Origin: Couchioplanes caeruleus
GTDB lineage: Bacteria > Actinomycetota > Actinomycetes > Mycobacteriales > Micromonosporaceae
Direction of reading: 5' to 3'
Length of the DNA stretch: 64,000 nucleotides
NCBI RefSeq assembly: GCF_003751945.1
Contig: NZ_RJKL01000001.1
Coordinates: forward strand, 992,001 to 1,056,000
Shown here: positions 17,783 to 25,852 of the stretch, in pieces
Layout of the letters: the number at the start of each line of letters is the position of its first letter
How positions within the stretch are numbered: position 1 is the first letter of the stretch
Notes under the pieces: generated by a model
What the model was told of the DNA's origin: nothing
Seen by the model: only the letters and a program-made list of their open reading frames with translations
Database searches by the model: none
Position numbers and translations under genes: made by a program

Positions 17783-19471
17783 ATGTCTTTTTATTCGATT
17801 GCTCCGCTGCCGCCGCTGGAACCATCGGAGCGGCCAGCCCGCGTCGGGCGCCGCCGGTTCGTGGCCGTTGCCGGGGGCTCAGTCGCCGGGCTGATCTGCG
17901 GCCCGGCCCTCATCGACCCTGCCGGCGCCGCCCGGCCGGTGCCTCGTCCCGGCCCGACCGCGCGGGTGCCGGCGAATGTGTTCACCTTGGGTGTCGCCTC
18001 GGGCGATCCCAGCCCGGACGGCGTAGTGCTGTGGACCCGACTGGCCCCCGATCCGGTGCACGGCGGGGGCATGCCGAACCAGAGCGTGCCGGTGACCTGG
18101 GAGATCGCCGACGACGAGCGGTTCCAGTACACCCGGCGCAGCGGCACCGTCACGGCCGAGCCCGGCTGGGGGCACAGTGTGCACGCTGAGGTGTCCGGGC
18201 TCGAGCCGGACCGGGTCTACTTCTACCGGTTCCTCGTTGCCGGCCAGGTGTCACCGGTCGGACGCACCCGCACGGCACCCGCCGTGGACGCCCAGCTCAG
18301 CCGGCTGCGGTTCGCGTTCGCGAGCTGCCAGGACTACCAGGCCGGCCGGTACACCGCCTACCAGCACCTCGCAGCTGAGGACCTCGCCTTCGTGGCGTTC
18401 CTCGGCGACTACATCTACGAGAACCCGCGCAACTCGGCCGCCTACCGCCAGCACGACGGCACCGCAGAGCCCTACACCCTGACCGACTACCGCAACCGGC
18501 ACGCCTGCTACAAGAGCGACCCCGACCTGCGGGCCGCGCACGCCGCCGTACCGTGGATCGTCACCTTCGACGACCACGAGATCGACAACAACTGGGCCGA
18601 CGAGCTTCCCCAGGACCCCGCCCAGCAGAGTCCGGAGGTGTTCCGGGCGCGCCGCGCAGCGGCGTTCCAGGCCTACTACGAACACATGCCGCTGCGGCGC
18701 TCCTCGCTGCCCCGCGGCCTCGACATGCGGGCCTACCGGCAACTGACCTTCGGCCGCCTCGCCGCCCTGCATGTCCTCGACACCCGGCAGTACCGCAGCG
18801 ATCAGCCCGGCACCCTGGCCCAAGCCGACGATCCCGCTCGCACCATGACCGGCGCCGAGCAGGAACAGTGGCTGACCGCCGGGATGAGCTACTCCGACAC
18901 CCGGTGGAACCTGCTCGCCAGTCAGGTCATGTGGGCCAGCAACGACCGCACCGCCGGCCCCGCACAGAGCTTCGACTTCGATAACTGGGACGGCTACCGC
19001 GTGCAACGCCGCCGGCTGCTCGACTTCTTCGGCTCCGGCGCCACCAGCAACCCGGTCGTGCTGACGGGCGACCGGCACGCCACCTGGGCCTGCGACCTGC
19101 GCCCGGACTTCGACCGGCCCGACACCCCCGCCGTCGCCGCCGAGATCACCGGAACGTCAATCTCCTCCGGCGGCGACCCGGACACCGCCGCGTTCCACCG
19201 TACGTACGATCCGATCAAGGCCGAGAGTCCGCACTGGAAGTACATCGACAACCGGCGCGGCTACCTGCTGTGCGAACTCACCGCCGACAGGCTGCTGGCC
19301 TCGCTGCGTACGGTCAGCACCGTCTGGGCACCCACCGCGGGCGTCACGACCGCCGCGCAGTTCCAGGTCACCGCCGGGAGGCTCGGCCTCGACGTGCTCG
19401 CCCACGACACTCCGCCCGCCGCCGACCCCGCCGCCCTGCGTCGCTACGCCGTCGACGACGACCAGCCCTGA
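17783..19471 (+). CDS. phoD: PhoD family alkaline phosphatase/phosphodiesterase, Tat-exported
   Basis: This 562-residue protein has a twin-arginine signal (VGRRRFVAVAGGSVAGLI), the PhoD N-terminal beta domain (FTLGVASGDPSPDGVVLWTR) and the metallophosphatase core. Metal-binding signatures include FASCQDYQAGRY, FLGDYIYE, VTFDDHEIDNNW and VLTGDRHATWACDL. PhoD enzymes release phosphate from monoesters and diesters outside the cell using Ca and Fe. No convincing Shine-Dalgarno site precedes the ATG. Upstream, GTTGATGCGGG and GTTCGCATGAG (17720 and 17731) are spaced 11 nt like PHO-box units, but the match to the consensus is weak. It is monocistronic. Confidence 0.9.
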   Translation: MSFYSIAPLPPLEPSERPARVGRRRFVAVAGGSVAGLICGPALIDPAGAARPVPRPGPTARVPANVFTLGVASGDPSPDGVVLWTRLAPDPVHGGGMPNQSVPVTWEIADDERFQYTRRSGTVTAEPGWGHSVHAEVSGLEPDRVYFYRFLVAGQVSPVGRTRTAPAVDAQLSRLRFAFASCQDYQAGRYTAYQHLAAEDLAFVAFLGDYIYENPRNSAAYRQHDGTAEPYTLTDYRNRHACYKSDPDLRAAHAAVPWIVTFDDHEIDNNWADELPQDPAQQSPEVFRARRAAAFQAYYEHMPLRRSSLPRGLDMRAYRQLTFGRLAALHVLDTRQYRSDQPGTLAQADDPARTMTGAEQEQWLTAGMSYSDTRWNLLASQVMWASNDRTAGPAQSFDFDNWDGYRVQRRRLLDFFGSGATSNPVVLTGDRHATWACDLRPDFDRPDTPAVAAEITGTSISSGGDPDTAAFHRTYDPIKAESPHWKYIDNRRGYLLCELTADRLLASLRTVSTVWAPTAGVTTAAQFQVTAGRLGLDVLAHDTPPAADPAALRRYAVDDDQP

Positions 19472-19625
19472 TGCCGGAGACCGGCCTCTTACACCTCTTG
19501 CAGAAACAACCCAGAAATTCCGGGTTATCAATGTCTGCATAGGCTGCCGGGAGCGTAACCGCAGGAGTACGGAAGGTTACGCGAAGCCGAACCTGGCATG
19601 CGCTGACAGAGATGGGGTGGCGACC

Positions 19626-19679
19626 ATGGCGAAGAAGAGCAAGAAGAAGGACAAGAAGGGCAAGGCCAAGAAGAAGTAG
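19626..19679 (+). CDS. 17-residue lysine-rich mini-protein
   Basis: The ORF encodes MAKKSKKKDKKGKAKKK. Eleven of its seventeen residues are Lys, and it is followed by TAG. A purine-rich GGGGTGG lies 5 nt before the ATG. Codons are almost all AAG, the favoured Lys codon at high GC, which argues that it is translated rather than accidental. It could bind nucleic acid or acidic polymers. It is isolated between phoD and a small ORF. Confidence 0.55.
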   Translation: MAKKSKKKDKKGKAKKK

Positions 19680-19825
19680 TCACGCACGGCCCGTCTCATC
19701 GTCACGGCATACCACCTGAGATGCGAGGCGGGCCGGCCGACAAGGCCGTTCCCTGTGAGTCCTGCGGCGGCGCTCGCGTCGAACGACGTTCTGCCCGCCG
19801 CCCCGTTGAGCGAGGCGACGAACGC

Positions 19826-20044
19826 ATGCACAGCGAAGTTCTCCACACGCTGGATACTCACCTGCAGAGGCTGACGACCCTTCGAGGAGATCTGGTCGCC
19901 AAGCGCTCCATCGCGCCGGGCGAGCGGCTGCGGATCGCCGCCGACGCCATGACCTGCGCCGAGCAGTGCGCACGGATCCTCTCCCGCCTACTGGCGAGCG
20001 ACGACCCATACGGCGGCGCACCGGGTGAGCCCGCCACTCGGTGA
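19826..20044 (+). CDS. Small helical protein of unknown function
   Basis: The product is about 72 residues from ATG 19826 (MHSEVLHTLDTHLQRLTTLR), preceded by GAGG 10 nt upstream. An upstream in-frame extension to 19721 has no ribosome site. The sequence predicts two amphipathic helices with a conserved-looking CAEQC pair and a Pro/Gly-rich tail. I do not recognise the family. The following 300 nt (20045-20353) hold nothing I can assign. Confidence 0.45.
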   Translation: MHSEVLHTLDTHLQRLTTLRGDLVAKRSIAPGERLRIAADAMTCAEQCARILSRLLASDDPYGGAPGEPATR

Positions 20045-20353
20045 GGAGGCCCTTCCAAGAGCGTCCCGCCTGGACGGCGATGCCGCCCGGAGGCCGACCG
20101 GGTCTGCAGGAGGAGGACGGTCGGCCGCAGAAGCGTCACCCTCGGCGCGATGCGCGAACCGATGGCGCCTTCATTCGAAGGGGATGAGGACGGACCACCA
20201 TCCGCCCGGTAAGCATGGCGCTGTTCAGGCACGCATGGCGACAGTCCCAGCCGTTTCGAGGCGTCTTTCCGATGCAACCGGAGGTTGCATGCGCTACATG
20301 GCGAATTCGCGTCCCGCGCAGGGTGTCCCGGCCGGGCCGGGGTATCCGACGGC

Positions 20354-20497
20354 ATGGCCGACAACGCCACGATCTTGATTTTCGCGCCGGTTCCGCAGCT
20401 CACGGTCACCATCGAGCAGCAGGGCGAGGCGCCGGAGTTGCACGTGCACCCCCTCGTCGGCGGTAGTCGATACGCGCTGCCATGGGTGTGGGGATAG
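20354..20497 (+). pseudogene. PfkB-family sugar kinase, N-terminal fragment
   Basis: ATG 20354 starts MADNATILIFAPVPQLTVTI and EQQGEAPELHVHP, which matches the first strand of actinobacterial 1-phosphofructokinase-like PfkB kinases. In the family GGQGVWQAR should follow; here the text changes to LVGGSRYALPW and ends at a stop after 47 residues. More than 80% of the kinase is missing. Confidence 0.45.
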
Positions 20498-20602
20498 TCG
20501 GCGAGGGCGCGGAGCGCGGGGAGCGCGTCCGGTGTCAGTCGGCCAGCAGGGCCCAGGCTGCAGGAGGTGTTGCCGCGCCAGGCGGTGAGGGTATGAACCC
20601 GG

Positions 20603-20632
20603 CCTGGCCGGGGCCGTTCGGCCCCGGCCAGG
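20603..20632 (-). terminator. Terminator after the phytase-like gene
   Basis: CCTGGCCGGGGCC and GGCCCCGGCCAGG form a perfect 13-bp stem with a GTTC loop, 6 nt beyond the stop codon of the minus-strand gene. Confidence 0.8.
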
Positions 20633-20638
20633 CTCTGG

Positions 20639-21970
20639 TCAGTCGAAGGCGGGGAAGCCCAGGCGCAGGGTCACCAGCGTGGTCGGGATGTTGCTGTCGA
20701 TCAGGCGGCCGTTCGCGTCGAAGGCGCCGGTGCCGTCGGTCATGCCGAAGTCGTTGTCGTTGATGACGGCGATGGTCCACGGGTTGAGCACCGCGACGCC
20801 CTCGATCTTCTTCGGTACGCCGGCGACCGTGTTCAGGTCGAGTACGAGCGCCTTCGGCGCCACGGTCACGCCGGCCGCCTTGAGGTCAGCCGGCTTCGCT
20901 AGCTGCTCCAGCGACGGGGTGGTGGCCGGATCGTCGTACCGGCCACCGAGCAGGTTCGTGGCCCGGCGCAGGTCGGCGATCTGCAGGCGGGCGGCCTGGT
21001 CGGTGCGCTCCTCGACGAGCACCGAGGAGGCGCCGAGGCCGACGATCGAGGAAATCTTCAGCTCGCTCGGGTCGTCCTCGGCCGGGTCGACGATGTTCAC
21101 GGCGTCGAAGCGGTACGCGTACTCGCCGACTACCACACCCTTGCGCGGCGAGAAGCGCAGCAGCCGGGTGTTCAGCGAGGCCTCGCCGGCGGCCTTGTCC
21201 GGCACCGAGAGCGGACTCTGCAGCGCGAGCACCAGGTCACCGCCGGCCAGCTTGCCCAGGCCCTCGAAGCCACGGTTGATCTTCCGGGAGCCGTAGATCG
21301 CCGGGAACGCCTCGATCACCGGGTAGTCGGTTCCGGTCAGCTGCAGGCCGGCCGGCACATACCGGGCGATGATCCGGCCGGTCGCGGCCACGTGCACCAG
21401 CGACGGGCTGTACTCGTCGGTCAGCCAGAACGTGCCGTCCGCGGCGCGCACGATGCCCTCGGTGTCCAGACCGTTGGGGTTGGTGGTCAGCGCCACGGTG
21501 GCGTTGAAGTTGTACGGCGCCTCGTCGTGCGACAGCTGGTTGGACAGCCCGGTGACCGGGGCGCCGTGGGCCGTCTTGATCGGAATCGTCTGCAGCACCC
21601 GCAGGACACCGTGGTCCGCGCGTACCTTGACGATCATCGGGTCGAAGTCGGGCACCGGGAACGTACGCCGCTTGTCCTTGCCGACCTTGATCTGGCCGTT
21701 GGGGCCGCGGTCGGTGACCGTCCAATACTCGCCGGCCCGCTCGGCCGGGAAGATGTCACTGCCGATGCCGCCCAGGTTGACGCCCCGGTCGTCGGCGACA
21801 CCAAAGGAGCTCAGCGGAATCGCCGGCAGGGTGGCCGCGTCCACCACCCTCGCGGACAGGCCGGGCCAGCTCGGTGCCGTGGCGGCGGCGGGGTTCGCGG
21901 CTACCGCGGTCAGCATCAGAGCCGGGGCGAGGACGGCGACCGAGCGCGCCAGGGAGAGTCGAAGTGCCAT
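20639..21970 (-). CDS. Exported esterase-like phytase family protein
   Basis: This protein of about 443 residues has a signal peptide (MALRLSLARSVAVLAPALML, cleavage after AAATA). It matches the esterase-like activity of phytase domain (PF13449): GGIGSDIFPAERAGEYWTV, TDRGPNG, GLDTEGIVRAADGTFWLTDE, NRGFEGLGKLAGGDLVLALQ and KIEGVAVLNPWTIAVINDND. The family is predicted to fold as a beta-propeller with phosphoesterase-like activity, outside the cell. ATG 21970 is chosen because the signal peptide begins there. It is divergent from the Zur-type operon; its promoter must lie in the shared 185-nt gap. Proximity to phoD hints at extracellular phosphate scavenging. Confidence 0.8.
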   Translation of the reverse strand: MALRLSLARSVAVLAPALMLTAVAANPAAATAPSWPGLSARVVDAATLPAIPLSSFGVADDRGVNLGGIGSDIFPAERAGEYWTVTDRGPNGQIKVGKDKRRTFPVPDFDPMIVKVRADHGVLRVLQTIPIKTAHGAPVTGLSNQLSHDEAPYNFNATVALTTNPNGLDTEGIVRAADGTFWLTDEYSPSLVHVAATGRIIARYVPAGLQLTGTDYPVIEAFPAIYGSRKINRGFEGLGKLAGGDLVLALQSPLSVPDKAAGEASLNTRLLRFSPRKGVVVGEYAYRFDAVNIVDPAEDDPSELKISSIVGLGASSVLVEERTDQAARLQIADLRRATNLLGGRYDDPATTPSLEQLAKPADLKAAGVTVAPKALVLDLNTVAGVPKKIEGVAVLNPWTIAVINDNDFGMTDGTGAFDANGRLIDSNIPTTLVTLRLGFPAFD

Positions 21971-22096
21971 GGCCGGGACGCTGCCCGGGACGGATGAACG
22001 CCATCTGACCGGCGAGTGAATCCCACCGTCACCTTTGCTCGTCGTCGCGCAAACCCTCACCACCCGCGAGGACGTCGGCACCTAGCTACTTTACGA

Positions 22097-22111
22097 TGAA
22101 AACCGTTTCCA
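22097..22111 (+). promoter_or_regulatory. Candidate Zur box upstream of the L32/COG0523 operon
   Basis: TGAAAACCGTTTCCA is a 15-nt near-palindrome one base away from the actinobacterial Zur-box pattern TGAAAA-N3-TTTTCA. It lies 45 nt before the L32 start. Zur represses alternative ribosomal proteins and COG0523 genes in Streptomyces and Mycobacterium when zinc is plentiful, which is exactly the gene content downstream. Confidence 0.65.
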
Positions 22112-22155
22112 ACAAGATGAAGGTCCTCACCGGTTCTCGACACGCGAGGAAGTTC

Positions 22156-22335
22156 ATGGCTGTCCCGAAGCGGCGCACCTCTCGCGCCAATACCCGCCAC
22201 CGCCGTGCGCAGTGGAAAAGGACCACCCCGACGCTGGCGAACTGCCCGTGCCCGCGCCGGGAGATGGTGGTGTCGCATCGGGCCTGCATCCACTGCGGTC
22301 TCTGCCGCGGCCGTCAGGTCGCCGCCCCGCGATGA
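22156..22335 (+). CDS. rpmF: 50S ribosomal protein bL32 (paralogue)
   Basis: This 59-residue protein has the invariant start MAVPKRRTSRANTRHRRAQW and a C-terminal Cys cluster (NCPCPRREMVV then CIHCG). Typical zinc-binding L32 has CxxC-CxxC; here the first pair is CPC, and an extra Cys follows (GLC). GAGG 8 nt before ATG 22156 sets the start; a longer reading from 22093 has no site and would cross the presumed Zur box. It is first in an operon with two COG0523 proteins, 28 nt before the next gene. Confidence 0.88.
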   Translation: MAVPKRRTSRANTRHRRAQWKRTTPTLANCPCPRREMVVSHRACIHCGLCRGRQVAAPR

Positions 22336-22363
22336 GCGTGCTGAGGACGATCGGAATGCGTTC

Positions 22364-23491
22364 ATGACCATCTCTGTCCTGGGCGGCTTCTGGCCCCACG
22401 CCACCTCCGAAGCAGCGAGCGCGCTGCTCGCGAAATACCCGGGCCTGCGCCTCGTGCGCTACGAGAGTCCCCGCCCGGGCGTGCTGGCCCGTACCGGCGC
22501 CGTCGAGATCCCGTACGGTGACGACCCGGCAGGCGCCTTGATCCGCGATCTCGCCGCTGTCGTCGACGGAGGCAAGCCGTCCGAGTTGATCGTGGTCCTG
22601 CCCGAGGCGTATGAGCCGGACGAGATCCGCACCGCCTGGCACGCGCACACCGGCGGCGCGCCGCTCAGCCTCACCACCGTCGTACCGGCCGACCTCGTCA
22701 TGGACGGCGTCGCCGACGACACCGTCCTGCGCGCCGTCGACCTGCACCGCACGGCCGCCGATGAGCGCAGCGTCGGCGAGGTCGTGTGCCGCCAGATCGA
22801 GCAGGCCGACACCGTCCTGTTCGCCGGCCCACCCGACGGTGACGACGCGTGGGAGGCCGAACAACTGCGAATCCTCCTGCACAGGATGGCGCCCTGGTCA
22901 CAGCACCGCAGCCTGGCTGACCTCGGCCTGCCCGCCGAGGGGCATTCCGAGCCCCTCGCCCCGCTCACCCGAGGACTGCGCGGCCGCACAGTCGGCGTGC
23001 ACGCGCCACTACCCGAGCACGGCGTGGTCGCGGTCGTCTTCCACGCCCGCAGACCCTTGCACCCCGGGCGGCTGCACGAGGCCCTCGACGAGATCACCGA
23101 CCGGGTCGTGCGCTCGCGCGGACACTTCTGGCTCGCCAGCCGCCCGGACCTGGTCATGACCTGGGAGTCCGCCGCAGGACTGAGCCTCGGCCCGACCAGC
23201 GGCTGGCTCGCCGACCTGCCCGACGAGTGCTGGAACGACGTCGACGACGAACGCCGCCTCGCCACCGAGATCGACTGGGACCCCTACTACGGCGACCGCA
23301 GCCAGCACCTGGCCTTCATCGGCATCGACCTCGACCCGGTACGGCTGCACCGCACGCTCGCCGGCTGCCTGCTCACCGACGACGAACTGTCCCGCGGACC
23401 GGACGTGTGGCGGCGGTGGGCGGACCCCTTCACCCGCTCCTACCCCGCACCCCCGGTTACCACTACCGCACGACCAAGGGATGGACTATGA
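22364..23491 (+). CDS. COG0523 (CobW/YciC-like) protein without a P-loop, first copy
   Basis: This protein of about 375 residues resembles the actinobacterial COG0523 branch across its length, most clearly in the C-terminal domain (RGHFWLASRPDLVMTWES, WDPYYGDRSQHLAFIGID). The N-terminus reads MTISVLGGFWPHATSEAASA where a GTPase would have GFLGAGKTT, so Walker A is gone. The Cys metal motif is also absent here. COG0523 proteins are metallochaperones for zinc; a member without GTP binding may act as a partner or scaffold. The start at 22364 is taken from family alignment. Its stop overlaps the next ATG (ATGA). Confidence 0.8.
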   Translation: MTISVLGGFWPHATSEAASALLAKYPGLRLVRYESPRPGVLARTGAVEIPYGDDPAGALIRDLAAVVDGGKPSELIVVLPEAYEPDEIRTAWHAHTGGAPLSLTTVVPADLVMDGVADDTVLRAVDLHRTAADERSVGEVVCRQIEQADTVLFAGPPDGDDAWEAEQLRILLHRMAPWSQHRSLADLGLPAEGHSEPLAPLTRGLRGRTVGVHAPLPEHGVVAVVFHARRPLHPGRLHEALDEITDRVVRSRGHFWLASRPDLVMTWESAAGLSLGPTSGWLADLPDECWNDVDDERRLATEIDWDPYYGDRSQHLAFIGIDLDPVRLHRTLAGCLLTDDELSRGPDVWRRWADPFTRSYPAPPVTTTARPRDGL

Positions 23492-24750
23492 ACACCCGCG
23501 CCGCCACGACGGCCGCACCGCACGATCTCGACAACCGGGCCCGGGTGACCGTGGTGTCCGGGTTCTCCCCGACCGCCACGCTCGCCGCGGGCGAGGTACT
23601 ACTGCGTGACGACGACCGTCCGCTGCTGCTGCACTACGACATCAGCCGGATCCGCACGGGAACGGTACGCCGCATCGTACGCACCGCCGAGCGCACCATC
23701 GAGGACACCGTGGTCTCCCTCGTGCAGGCCTGCGTCTCCTGCACCCTGCGCGACGACGTCATCCCGTCCCTCGCCCGGCTCAGCCGCCACCATCCCGGCC
23801 GTGACCTGCTGCTCGCCCTGCCGGAGGCGATCGATCCGGAGGAGATCGCGACCGCCTGCCGGCACCGCGCGGTCCACGGGAGCGCCCTGAGCGACCTGCT
23901 GCACGTGGACTCCTTCGTCACCGTCGTCGACGCCGCCGCATTTCTCGACGACCTGAGCTCCACCGACGATCTGCGTGACCGGGACCTGCACGCGGCGCCC
24001 GGGGACGGGCGGTCCGTGGCCCAGGTCGTCGCCCGCCAGGTCGAGTTCTGCGACACCGTCGTCATCTGGGGCCGGCCCGCCGACGTCTACCAGGCCGCCC
24101 GGCTGACGGCCCTCGTGCAACGCCTCACGCCCTGGGCGGCGTACGTCCACGTCGAGGACCCCGCGACCTCCGACGACCGTGAGCTCGCCGCCCGGCTGCT
24201 GCGCACCGGCCGCCACGACCCGCTGACACCCGGCATCCTCAGCCGCGCCCTCGAATGCCGTCCGATCGGCGTGCACGACCTGGAGGGCACCCGCGGGGCG
24301 ACGTCGCTGCTGTTCGACAGCCGCCGACCGTTCCACCCGCATCGCCTGCACGACGCCCTGCCGAGGCTCACCGGCGACGCCCTGCGCGGCCGGGGTCAGC
24401 TCTGGATCGCCAGCCAGCCCGCCGCCGTGATCGGCTGGGAGACCGCCGGGCAGGCCATCAGCATGACCAGCCTCGGGCCCTGGCTCGCCGCCCTGCCACG
24501 CGAGCGCTGGCACGAGACCAGCGTCCTGCGCCGGCTCGCCGCCGACGCCACCTGGGACCCCTACTACGGCGACCGCCGCACCGCGCTGGCCTTCATCGGC
24601 CTCGACTCCGACACGGCCGCCCTCTCCGACGTCCTCACCGGGTGCCTGCTCACCGAGGCCGAACTCGCCGCCGGGGCCGACTCCTGGTCGGAGCTGACCG
24701 ACCCGTTCGCGGACTCCGTCAGGTCGACACGGCGGGTATGGCGTCCCTGA
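23488..24750 (+). CDS. COG0523 (CobW/YciC-like) protein without a P-loop, second copy
   Basis: The protein is 420 residues, paralogous to the upstream gene. The N-terminus VTVVSGFSPTATLAAGEVLL again lacks GxxGxGKT, but the metal-site region survives as VQACVSCTLRDD (CxxC, close to the CxCC motif of the family). The C-terminal domain has GQLWIASQPAAVIGWETAG and WDPYYGDRRTALAFIG. ATG 23488 overlaps the upstream stop by 4 nt and has AAGGG nearby, so translation is coupled. It is likely to act with its partner in zinc allocation under Zur control. Confidence 0.82.
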   Translation: MNTRAATTAAPHDLDNRARVTVVSGFSPTATLAAGEVLLRDDDRPLLLHYDISRIRTGTVRRIVRTAERTIEDTVVSLVQACVSCTLRDDVIPSLARLSRHHPGRDLLLALPEAIDPEEIATACRHRAVHGSALSDLLHVDSFVTVVDAAAFLDDLSSTDDLRDRDLHAAPGDGRSVAQVVARQVEFCDTVVIWGRPADVYQAARLTALVQRLTPWAAYVHVEDPATSDDRELAARLLRTGRHDPLTPGILSRALECRPIGVHDLEGTRGATSLLFDSRRPFHPHRLHDALPRLTGDALRGRGQLWIASQPAAVIGWETAGQAISMTSLGPWLAALPRERWHETSVLRRLAADATWDPYYGDRRTALAFIGLDSDTAALSDVLTGCLLTEAELAAGADSWSELTDPFADSVRSTRRVWRP

Positions 24751-25134
24751 TAGCCGTCTCCGCGGCGGATGCTGCAGGCCGGGCGGCCCAGACGGGGCGG
24801 TCCCGGTCGGGACGTGAGCTGTCGCAGCCTGCTATGACTCGCACGACGCGGCGCTGTCCTTCCATTGGCGCCACGTCGCCGTCTCAGGGCGTGAGTCGCC
24901 GGGGCGACGCCGGGAGGTGTCGATCGATGGCTGGTGTGCGGAGCGACTGGGATGAATTGTTTGGTGTGATTCTGACCGGGTCTGTGCAGTGTCTGATAGG
25001 TCAGCCTCCGGGCTCAGTGATCGTCCCAATGATCGCCCGTGTTGGGTGTCGATGTCCTTCATGCAGGTAACCCGTGTGCCCTTGGTGCGGAATGGCCACA
25101 TGGCCGCAACCGTCGCCGTGGACGTGCTGTACGT
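24751..25134. other. Intergenic, nothing recognised
   Basis: Open frames in these 380 nt do not resemble known families and no strong hairpin follows the COG0523 operon. The GC content is slightly lower around 24940-25080. Confidence 0.4.
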
Positions 25135-25320
25135 TCCGCCACCTCCGCCGCGCCAGTGATCATGCTGACCGCCCGAGCCGGCGAATGCGACCGGGTCGTC
25201 CGTCTCGAGCTGGGCGCCGACGACTACCTCGCCAAACCGTTCAGTCTCCGCGAACTCGTCGCCCGCATCCGCGCGGTGGTCCGTCGTGCGCAGGCCGCAC
25301 CCGTCCCGGTGCTCGCTGCC
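25135..25320 (+). pseudogene. OmpR-type response regulator fragment
   Basis: One frame reads [40 protein letters not shown] and RAVVRRAQ, the second half of a receiver domain including the conserved Lys of KPF. The phosphoacceptor half and the DNA-binding domain are missing, so this is a remnant. The following 25321-25852 shows no further regulator sequence; a 6-bp hairpin CTGCCC-TAATT-GGGCAG sits at 25579-25595. Confidence 0.65.
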
Positions 25321-25852
25321 CCGCGGGGAACGTCACGTCCCCGGCCGGGCCTGCAACACCTGGTGCCGGCGCAGGGGTGCAGCAGCTCGGGGCACGACAT
25401 CCACGGACTACCGCACTTCCGTCAGCGTCACCGGACCGCGCGGCGCGATGCCGGGCACGTTCGCCTGGACGCCGGAGCGACCCTGGCCGGGCCCGTACAC
25501 AATGCTGGTTGGCTGAGGTCAAGTAGTACAGGGCCGGCCGGGGTCCCGATTCAGGAGCCGTACTCGTCCGCCTGCATTCTGCCCTAATTGGGCAGTATGC
25601 CTGGTCCGCCTGCTATGCCAGCATTCGAGGCTTTCCGAGCGTTCCTCGCCGCACCTCTTGAGCGGCAGCGGCTCAACCCTGCCGGCACGGCGTTACACCG
25701 AAGTCAGCGTCTGGAGAATGTCTGTCCATTCGTCCGTGGATGGGACCGGTTCCTCGTCGCAGATGACCCGAACCACCGGTCGTCGCACCGGTCGTGATCT
25801 GGTCGGATCACCCCTCGGGGCGCCCGGACGGGCACATAGGAGGGATCGCACG

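Noticed and set aside
20603..20632. GGGCCGTTCGGCCC inside this hairpin as a DevR box
   Set aside because: It fits the relaxed pattern but is the tip of a perfect 13-bp terminator 6 nt after a stop codon, and no start codon lies at the usual distance.
25286..25516. Plus-strand frame ending [20 protein letters not shown]
   Set aside because: The ending looks protein-like, but there is no ribosome-binding site, no recognisable domain, and it overlaps the regulator remnant in another frame.
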